From Candidatus Poseidoniaceae archaeon (GTDB lineage Archaea > Thermoplasmatota > Poseidoniia > Poseidoniales > Poseidoniaceae), in assembly GCA_013329925.1 (NCBI GenBank), contig DUJK01000034.1:16131-31386 (forward strand): a stretch of 15,256 nucleotides of DNA, given 5' to 3'. The position numbers and the translations under genes were made by a program. The notes below the pieces were generated by a model. That model had not been told where the DNA came from. It did no database searches and was given only the letters and a program-made list of their open reading frames with translations. Positions 7,802 through 13,869 of this stretch are shown here, in pieces; position 1 is the stretch's first letter, and each line of letters starts with the position of its first letter.

Positions 7802-8011
7802 TCATTCACTAGTCATCCAGAATTTCTTCTCAGCTTCGACAACTTTTGTTGATGATTCAGCACCAGTAATTTCAACATAACATTCCCAACAATAGTAATT
7901 TTTGTTAATTACCATTGCAGCACCAAATGTCATCCTTACACCACATTTTTTACAACGTGGACCAATCTCGCCATTCGGTGCCTGAGCAAGTTGGATATTG
8001 TCATGTGGCAT
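7802..8011 (-). CDS. Small two-knuckle zinc-binding protein
   Basis: A 69-residue protein with two CxxC knuckles, Cys20/Cys23 (CKKC) and Cys41/Cys44 (CWEC), 17 residues apart, as in zinc-ribbon or LIM-like single-zinc folds. The segment between them is hydrophobic (MTFGAAMVINKNYY), and the C-terminal tail is helical and charged. GGGAG lies about 4 nt before the ATG and supports this start. It sits between the DOHH-like gene (45-bp gap) and priS (21-bp gap) on the same strand, so co-transcription is likely. No specific function can be assigned. Roles as a nucleic-acid-binding or partner protein are possible but not shown by the sequence. Confidence 0.78.
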   Translation of the reverse strand: MPHDNIQLAQAPNGEIGPRCKKCGVRMTFGAAMVINKNYYCWECYVEITGAESSTKVVEAEKKFWMTSE

Positions 8012-8056
8012 AATACTCCCATTCCATTCGTAATCATTGTAGTTATTGAATTTGTC

Positions 8057-8536
8057 TCAGCAATCTATTGCATCGTATTCTTTTGATTTTGTCCAATCTA
8101 GTAGGTCAATAGCAACCTCACAGGATTCAGAGATTTCTGGGAGTTGATGGTTTAGATATTTTTGCAATACAGGAATTACTGAGTAATCACCAATCGCACC
8201 TAAAGCCTCGGCTGCTTCATGGCGAACCATGACATGTTCTTGTTCGTTGGATAATACTTCGATAAGCTTTGGGATTGCAACTTTATTCTGCATTTGACCC
8301 AGTACATATGCAACTTCATGGCGAAGTAAGGCACTGTCTGACATAAAACCATTACATAAAGCAAGACATGCTTCATCAGTTCGATCGTTACGAAGAGCGA
8401 ATACGTTGCGCATTCTTTGAAACATAGGTATGTCTTTATCCACAAGGGATTGTTTCCATTCAATTATATGTCCACTAATTTGTGGCGGAGCTGGGTCTAC
8501 TGAACCATATTGGCTAATTTTTGGCTGTCTTCCCAT
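8057..8536 (-). CDS. Half-length deoxyhypusine hydroxylase-like HEAT-repeat protein
   Basis: A 159-residue all-helical protein of HEAT/E-Z repeats that reads like one half of eukaryotic deoxyhypusine hydroxylase (DOHH), the diiron monooxygenase that finishes hypusine on eIF5A. Recognisable blocks are SVDPAPP (12-18), FALRND (46-51), SALLRHEVAYVLGQMQ (68-83) with His73-Glu74, MVRHEAAEALGAIG (103-116) with His106-Glu107, and ESCEVAIDLL (137-146). In human DOHH the iron ligands are HE pairs at 56/57 and 89/90, and at 207/208 and 240/241; the 33-residue spacing is the same here. Only one pair-set is present, so a diiron site would need a homodimer. The start is the ATG at 8536, which overlaps the mqnD stop (TGATG). 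A TTG one codon upstream is less likely. Homology to DOHH is strong by motif; the activity is inference, and a generic PBS-lyase-type HEAT protein is the alternative. Confidence 0.8.
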   Translation of the reverse strand: MGRQPKISQYGSVDPAPPQISGHIIEWKQSLVDKDIPMFQRMRNVFALRNDRTDEACLALCNGFMSDSALLRHEVAYVLGQMQNKVAIPKLIEVLSNEQEHVMVRHEAAEALGAIGDYSVIPVLQKYLNHQLPEISESCEVAIDLLDWTKSKEYDAIDC

Positions 8537-9465
8537 CAAACCGCCCCAATAAACTCAATATTGGATGTATCAAATTCTTGGTCAATTAATCCAATTTTTT
8601 GACCTTCTTGCAAAAACAGTTTTATCGAATCTCGTCCATCTTGACGATAGTCTATTGTACGGTCGTTAACATACATACTGACAAACTTTTTGTTAGTGTC
8701 ATCATCTATCCCGCGACCCCATTTTTTGGCAAATTCTAATGCTTCCTCCGGATTTTGTATTGCATACTCGATACTCATTTTGGTATACAATGTAATGTCT
8801 TTCATCATTTTTTCCCCGAGGTCTTTCCTAACAACATTACCACCTAACGGCATTGGGTAGTTATCTGTGATGCTATTCCACCACTTGCCAATATCAATTA
8901 AGACATTTAGATCATGCTCGACGTAAGTTAATTGTCCTTCATGGATAATTAATCCTGATAGATATGTTCCGTCTAATATACGAGGAATTATTTCATCAAA
9001 TGGTACAACTGCAACATTAACATCGCCCCAAGCTAACCTTAAACCGAGATATGCACTTGTTTTCAAACCAGGTACTGCAATAACCGAATTTTTTGCATCT
9101 TCCATCGAGACGCCTGATTTACAAACCACCATTGGACCGTAACCTTCTCCCATTGAAGCACCACAATTCATTAAACTGTAATGCTTTGAAATTTCGGGAA
9201 ATGCATGAATAGAAACTGCTGAAACCTCTAGTTCTTGATTCATAGCGCGATGATTTAAGGTCTCTATATCTTGTAATTCGTGAACAAATTTGTAACCAGG
9301 AGTATCAAATTTACCGTTGGTCATTGCATGAAACATGAAAGCATCATCCGGGTCAGGAGAATGACCGATTCTAACCAAATAATCTCCGTTCTCGTCTTGT
9401 TCTATGACTGTCTCCATGAGCATGCCAAAATAACGTCCTTCAATAACCATCCGTTTGAAGTTCAT
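8536..9465 (-). CDS. mqnD: 1,4-dihydroxy-6-naphthoate synthase (MqnD)
   Basis: MqnD acts late in the futalosine route to menaquinone, converting cyclic dehypoxanthine futalosine to 1,4-dihydroxy-6-naphthoate. The 309-residue protein has the periplasmic-binding-protein-like fold signatures of the family: GHSPDPDDAFMFHAM near 34-48, SIHAFP (85-90), GEGYGPMVV (106-114), and HEGQLTYVEHDL (175-186), whose His175 matches the conserved His proposed as base in characterised MqnD. The first ~30 residues exceed the usual length of about 270-280. ATGs at residues 6, 15 and 17 are alternative starts, but a TATA-like box 24 nt before the first ATG suggests a leaderless transcript from there. It heads the mqnD-DOHH-like-zinc protein-priS run, with a 1-nt stop/start overlap to the second gene. 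It is separated from mqnE-mqnA by the divergent propeller gene. Confidence 0.9.
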   Translation of the reverse strand: MNFKRMVIEGRYFGMLMETVIEQDENGDYLVRIGHSPDPDDAFMFHAMTNGKFDTPGYKFVHELQDIETLNHRAMNQELEVSAVSIHAFPEISKHYSLMNCGASMGEGYGPMVVCKSGVSMEDAKNSVIAVPGLKTSAYLGLRLAWGDVNVAVVPFDEIIPRILDGTYLSGLIIHEGQLTYVEHDLNVLIDIGKWWNSITDNYPMPLGGNVVRKDLGEKMMKDITLYTKMSIEYAIQNPEEALEFAKKWGRGIDDDTNKKFVSMYVNDRTIDYRQDGRDSIKLFLQEGQKIGLIDQEFDTSNIEFIGAV

Positions 9466-9485
9466 GACAAACCAACAAAATCGCG

Positions 9486-9493
9486 TAAATAAA
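9486..9493 (-). promoter_or_regulatory. TATA box for mqnD operon
   Basis: The minus strand reads TTTATTTA centred about 24-25 nt upstream of the mqnD ATG. This is the distance expected for transcription starting at or next to the start codon, that is a leaderless mRNA. No Shine-Dalgarno site precedes that ATG, which fits. Confidence 0.5.
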
Positions 9494-9503
9494 TTAACAT
9501 TCG

Positions 9504-9513
9504 GCTATATGTT
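9504..9513 (+). promoter_or_regulatory. Possible TATA box for the beta-propeller gene
   Basis: GCTATATGTT lies 35-44 nt before the ATG at 9548 in the 82-bp divergent gap shared with mqnD. It would give a leader of about 10-15 nt. The match is modest. Confidence 0.35.
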
Positions 9514-9547
9514 CAAGTAGTTCAAAACTTGCCTAAGAGCGAATCCG

Positions 9548-11773
9548 ATGAAATTTATGGGTAATCGAGCAATTTTGTTCACACTATTCATTTCATTACT
9601 CATACCATGCGCAGCTGCCAACTCTGCTGGCATTAATTTTGTCGGAGTTACTCATGCGGGTTCCAACGATGCTGATACTAAGTCTGTGGCAATTCATAAC
9701 GAGCTTAACCTAATTGCTAGTTCATATAGTAATACATTAGAATTCCATGACATGAATACTCTTGAGTTAGTAGATACCTCAAATTTTGTAAGAGATATAT
9801 ATGATATCCAATTTTCGCCAAATGGGGTTTATCTAGCGATAAGTCTTGAAGCACAGCAATCAACTCATGATTCCATTCAGATAATGAACTTAGAAACTGG
9901 AAGCATAAAATCTGAAATGGGAAAAGGCAATGACCGACAAAGCAACATTGACTGGTCGCCTGATAGCGAGCATATCATAGCACCCAATATGAACAATGGT
10001 GCACACATATACAACAGAGATAATATGTCAATAATATATGAATTAACTGGACAACACGTCTCAGACATTACGTGCGTGAAATATTCAAAATCGGGAAATT
10101 ATATAGTAACTGGTGATGAATTTGGTACAATTAATATTTGGGATCAGTATGGCGAATTTCAAGACATTACTTTCGATGTTAATGAAGAAGTCACTGGATG
10201 TGACTTTAGTCAATTAGATGCCAAGTTAGCAATTATAACTTTGAGTGGTAATTTACACACCTTTTCTCTGAGTGGTTCGGAATTACAAAGTTTAGATTTA
10301 GGTGATTCTCATGAAGTTACATGGTCAGTCAATTCCGACAGAATATTTATTCTTGAATCAGACAATAGTCCTGAACTGATAGTACTTGATGGTTCGACAT
10401 TACAAAAAATATCTTCAATATATTTAATGCACAAATCACTTGATTTTAGCATAATTGAAGACCAAGGTGTAATAACCAAATTATTCGTTGCTACAGATTC
10501 AAATCATATTGCGACTTATGGAACTCCGACATTAAATGATGGATTTGGTGCCATGGGTTCTGATTTAGATGGCGACAATATACCTGATGTTTTAGACGAT
10601 GATGATGATGGTGATTCACACATAGATGAATGGGATTTTAATTGTCTAAATGAAACTATATGCAGTAGGAATCCAGATATAACAACATTAAGATCATATC
10701 AAATGGAAATCGTCAGTGGTACTTTAGTAATTAATGACATATACACAATGAACGCAATAGACACGATTACCTTTAGAAACCTATCTAGAAGATCAATAAT
10801 TTCTGACCAAATTATAAGTTATGAAGAAACTAATTTGATTGAAAGCGCAATTTGCCACAACATGGACAAGAATGATTATATCAACAAGATGCGTTCATCT
10901 ATCGAACTATCTATTGGCCAATTAACTAACGGCTCAATAGAATGCCAAATAATTCAAGGATTATCATTTAAGAAATGGGATGACAAGGAACAGATAAAGT
11001 TTGGATTCAAAACTACTTTCGATATAATACCAAATGTCTCTTTTCCAATTGATGTAGAAATAGTGGAACAGATATCTGTGATTGGTTCTTCTATAACCCA
11101 CATTGTTGAAAATCATCCGATATATATTGTCCAGACAAACCAAGATAGCACAACGGAGTCATATATTTGGTATAACTATGGAGAAAACCCAGTGTTAAAT
11201 TACTCAATTACCGAAAAAAGTGAGACTCAAGTAGAGTCAATATTAGGAAAAATACTTCATCCAAACTTTTTTGCCTTCATTTTTGTTTGCACATTACCTA
11301 TTTGGTACTTAATAAGAAGAAATAATCTAAAATCGGCAATTCTTGATGAGATGGATTTTGAAGTTAAGGAAGAGGATGATGAATATGAAGATGCACAACA
11401 TTCACAATACATCGAAGAATTTGATGATACAAATGTTGAGGCTACAATTAACAAACCTGAGCCAATAATGAATTATGAAGATGATTTGGATTATGATGAA
11501 TCAAATTACATGATGGTTCAAGAAGAAACAAATCCCAAAAAACGTACTGCGTTCACTCTCGATGATGATTCTAAGCTAAATGAAGAAGCCAAGATAAAGC
11601 GTAGATCAGGCAAGGTAGAGCGAAACAAACAGGGTCCAGTCATGTCGACAAAGCGAAAGAGGCTTGATGGAAAACTCGATATTCCTGGTCAGAAAATTGT
11701 TTCAAAGAAACGGGTTGTAAAACCCAAACAACGTAAGGTTAAACGAGTTAAATCCGAAGATGATGAGTGGTAA
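9548..11773 (+). CDS. Exported beta-propeller protein with Ca2+-loop motif, C-terminal TM and charged cytosolic tail
   Basis: A 741-residue predicted surface protein. A signal peptide (about 1-25, ending CAAANSAG) is followed by WD40/YVTN-like propeller repeats over about 30-330. Recurrent units such as IQFSPNGVYLAIS (87-99), IDWSPDSEHIIAP (134-146) and VKYSKSGNYIVTGD...INIWD (177-199) show this. A thrombospondin-type-3-like acidic loop DLDGDNIPDVLDDDDDGD (339-356) probably binds calcium. A second beta-rich ectodomain with four cysteines (about 366-466) leads to one membrane segment at about 573-589, then RR. The cytosolic tail is first very acidic (600-660), then strongly basic (664-735, KKR, KRKR, KKRVVK). 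Such layouts suit a surface receptor or scaffold; no enzymatic motif is seen. It is monocistronic, divergent from mqnD and ending 5 bp from the convergent mqnA stop. The start could also be the ATG at 9557. Confidence 0.85.
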   Translation: MKFMGNRAILFTLFISLLIPCAAANSAGINFVGVTHAGSNDADTKSVAIHNELNLIASSYSNTLEFHDMNTLELVDTSNFVRDIYDIQFSPNGVYLAISLEAQQSTHDSIQIMNLETGSIKSEMGKGNDRQSNIDWSPDSEHIIAPNMNNGAHIYNRDNMSIIYELTGQHVSDITCVKYSKSGNYIVTGDEFGTINIWDQYGEFQDITFDVNEEVTGCDFSQLDAKLAIITLSGNLHTFSLSGSELQSLDLGDSHEVTWSVNSDRIFILESDNSPELIVLDGSTLQKISSIYLMHKSLDFSIIEDQGVITKLFVATDSNHIATYGTPTLNDGFGAMGSDLDGDNIPDVLDDDDDGDSHIDEWDFNCLNETICSRNPDITTLRSYQMEIVSGTLVINDIYTMNAIDTITFRNLSRRSIISDQIISYEETNLIESAICHNMDKNDYINKMRSSIELSIGQLTNGSIECQIIQGLSFKKWDDKEQIKFGFKTTFDIIPNVSFPIDVEIVEQISVIGSSITHIVENHPIYIVQTNQDSTTESYIWYNYGENPVLNYSITEKSETQVESILGKILHPNFFAFIFVCTLPIWYLIRRNNLKSAILDEMDFEVKEEDDEYEDAQHSQYIEEFDDTNVEATINKPEPIMNYEDDLDYDESNYMMVQEETNPKKRTAFTLDDDSKLNEEAKIKRRSGKVERNKQGPVMSTKRKRLDGKLDIPGQKIVSKKRVVKPKQRKVKRVKSEDDEW

Positions 11774-11778
11774 TATTA

Positions 11779-12606
11779 CTACCAAAGGAATTCAGCAAAT
11801 TCTGATTTTCCACAAGCCTCAGTAAGGAATAGATTCAAACCATCAATATGTTGTTGATCTAAACGATTGAATACTTCTCCAAAATACTTGTTCAACCTGT
11901 CTATTGTTAAACCTGATTTGTCTGAGGAAATTTGAATTATCTCATTTCTGCGCCCAACAGAATCTTCAAACATTTCTAGTTGTTCGATTAGCGAATTGTA
12001 GGCCTTTTTAACATCGCTTACAGGTGTGTCTCGTCTAGCTGCAAATACACCGAAAACCATAGGTTTACCGGTCATCTCTCGCCATTCTAAACCAAGATCT
12101 AAAACAATCTGTTCTGGATAAAGTTTTGATGCATCCAGTGCTCTATCCCCAATAATTAGAGCTCCGTCGCAATTATCTAACATTGCCTCTATGTCTGGAC
12201 CCATTACAACGTAATTAGGTTCCAATCCTTGCTGTTTGATGATATACTTCAACAATGCAACAGACGAAGAAGAATCAGATGGCAATGCTATGGTTTGCAT
12301 CTCTGATATACTGCTATTACCAAATAACAGAACGCTACCAACTTCACCTTTCGAACAAATTCCTAAATCGGGCACTAGTACGAGTTCGTCACAATTTTTA
12401 GCATAATCCGCGGCTGGAATCGGTGCTAATATGCAGTCGCTTCTTAGTAAATGTCCTGTAAGCCAAGATGGCGGTGCGGATAATACATCCCATTGTTTAC
12501 TCAGTTTTAGAAACAAAGGATCACAATTCATGAATGCGACCCTACCAATAGTGCTTTTCCAATTAAGAAATTTTGGAGTTGTACTAGTACTTTCTTTGGT
12601 AATCAT
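11779..12606 (-). CDS. mqnA: Chorismate dehydratase (MqnA)
   Basis: MqnA dehydrates chorismate to 3-enolpyruvylbenzoate, the first committed step of the futalosine menaquinone pathway. The 275 residues carry family blocks in order: GRVAFMNCDPL (21-31), APPSWLTGHL (44-53), APIPAADYA (61-69), LVPDLGICSKGEVGSVLLF (77-95), IALPSDSSSSVALLKYI (106-122), ALIIGDRAL (149-157), and LGLEWREMTGKPMVFGVFAARR (171-192). Length and fold fit MqnA rather than its relative MqnD. It begins 8 bp after the mqnE stop codon behind a GGTGAT site, so the two consecutive pathway enzymes are translated from one message. The first ~15 residues (Ser/Thr-rich) are not conserved-looking; no other start in frame is better placed. 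Confidence 0.93.
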   Translation of the reverse strand: MITKESTSTTPKFLNWKSTIGRVAFMNCDPLFLKLSKQWDVLSAPPSWLTGHLLRSDCILAPIPAADYAKNCDELVLVPDLGICSKGEVGSVLLFGNSSISEMQTIALPSDSSSSVALLKYIIKQQGLEPNYVVMGPDIEAMLDNCDGALIIGDRALDASKLYPEQIVLDLGLEWREMTGKPMVFGVFAARRDTPVSDVKKAYNSLIEQLEMFEDSVGRRNEIIQISSDKSGLTIDRLNKYFGEVFNRLDQQHIDGLNLFLTEACGKSEFAEFLW

Positions 12607-12609
12607 ATC

Positions 12610-12615
12610 ATCACC
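12610..12615 (-). promoter_or_regulatory. Shine-Dalgarno site of mqnA
   Basis: The minus strand reads GGTGAT three nucleotides before the mqnA ATG, a full match to the archaeal anti-SD. Its first G is the last base of the mqnE TAG stop codon. This points to translational coupling and fixes the mqnA start. Confidence 0.7.
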
Positions 12616-13826
12616 TAATTTTGAATAACAGACAAACGTCTAACACGCTTAGGAGGGACAACTTCAAATTTATTGAATTTCGTGTAGATAGTATTTCTTT
12701 TAACTGGAGAAAAGCCCGCATTTTTTACTAATTTAGCAAGTTGATAAGTTCCGTAATTTAGACTTGATTTAGCTCCTGCTAAATGCATAATAGATTCTTG
12801 ACGAACTGTACCGTCGATGTCATCTGCTCCGTAATGCAGTGCTAACTCAGCAACTTCATCTCCAATATTCATTCGATAGGCTTTGATGTGTGGTATTGAA
12901 TCAAGCATTAAACGGGATATGGCAATGGTTCTGAGAATTTCATTTGCTGTCGCTAATTGTGCTTGTGGTAATCTAGTCGAATCTGGTAAAAATGGATAAG
13001 GTACAAAACATTGCAGCATCGACGATTCATCTGCTAATTTACGCAGTTTATCCATGTGTTCAAGACGGTCTTCAACTTTCTCAATAGTACCAAACAACAT
13101 GGTACAATTCGATGGTAGACCCGTTAGATGAGCTTGTCGGTGGATTTCTAAATATTCTTCAGAACTTTCTTTTCCCTTGCAGATAATTTCACGGATTTCA
13201 TCATTTAATATCTCAGCGCCGCCACCAGGCAGTGAGTCCAACCCGGCATGCTTTAATCTTGAAAGAGTTTCATTAAAACTAATATTTGATTGAATCGATA
13301 GATGTTTTATTTCAACCGCTGTTAATGCTTTGATCGAAATTTTAGGATATTTCTCCTTTGCTGCGCTAATTAAATCGACGTAAAAGTCTACATCCCAGTC
13401 TGGGTGAAGTCCACCAACTGAATGTACCTCATCGATGTACTCTGCAAATTTGTCCATTTCTTTGATATATTCATCGATGGTCAATGCATATGCATCAGAT
13501 TGCTTTTTACTACGTCTAAATGCGCAGAAACGACAAGCAAGTACGCAGATGTTTGTTTGGTTAATATGGACGTTAGAATTGAAAAAAACCTGCTTATCAT
13601 ATCTAGAGTGTTTTACTAAGTTAGCAAGCATACCAACTTCGCTGATGTTGGGATGTTGGTACAGTATTAGGCCATCTTCAATGCTGAGGCGGTCTCCATT
13701 AGCAAGTTTTGTGGCGATTGGTTCGACAGATTTGGACCATTGCTTGTCTGATAGAGAAATTTTGAGTTTTTCTTTCCAATTTGCCGCACTGCCAGCATTT
13801 TGTATCGATGCTGACCACTCAGTCAT
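12615..13826 (-). CDS. mqnE: Aminofutalosine synthase (MqnE), radical SAM
   Basis: MqnE is a radical SAM enzyme joining 3-enolpyruvylbenzoate (the MqnA product) to SAM-derived adenosine to give 6-amino-6-deoxyfutalosine. The 403 residues contain the [4Fe-4S] motif CVLACRFC (Cys94, Cys98, Cys101), SVGGLHPDWD (136-145), IKALTAVEI (165-173), GLDSLPGGGAEIL (195-207), SNCTMLFGTIE (239-249), and HIKAYRMNIGDEVAELALHYGADDIDGTV (313-341). The SLPGGGAEI and HIKAY...GADDIDGTV blocks favour MqnE over the paralogue MqnC. The usual GHIE reads GTIE here (246-249), a small deviation. The start at 13826 is the first ATG; a TTG 22 codons upstream would overlap the ATPase gene. A TATA box about 29 nt upstream fits a leaderless start. 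mqnA follows after 8 bp. Confidence 0.92.
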   Translation of the reverse strand: MTEWSASIQNAGSAANWKEKLKISLSDKQWSKSVEPIATKLANGDRLSIEDGLILYQHPNISEVGMLANLVKHSRYDKQVFFNSNVHINQTNICVLACRFCAFRRSKKQSDAYALTIDEYIKEMDKFAEYIDEVHSVGGLHPDWDVDFYVDLISAAKEKYPKISIKALTAVEIKHLSIQSNISFNETLSRLKHAGLDSLPGGGAEILNDEIREIICKGKESSEEYLEIHRQAHLTGLPSNCTMLFGTIEKVEDRLEHMDKLRKLADESSMLQCFVPYPFLPDSTRLPQAQLATANEILRTIAISRLMLDSIPHIKAYRMNIGDEVAELALHYGADDIDGTVRQESIMHLAGAKSSLNYGTYQLAKLVKNAGFSPVKRNTIYTKFNKFEVVPPKRVRRLSVIQN

Positions 13827-13850
13827 AGGCTGGGGTCTATCCCATACTTC

Positions 13851-13859
13851 AAATATATA
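13851..13859 (-). promoter_or_regulatory. TATA box for mqnE-mqnA
   Basis: The minus strand reads TATATATTT centred 29 nt upstream of the mqnE ATG, inside the 43-bp gap after the ATPase gene. The spacing implies a transcript starting at or within a few bases of the ATG. It is the clearest archaeal promoter element in the window and supports both the mqnE start and its independent transcription. Confidence 0.6.
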
Positions 13860-13869
13860 TGTACACCAT

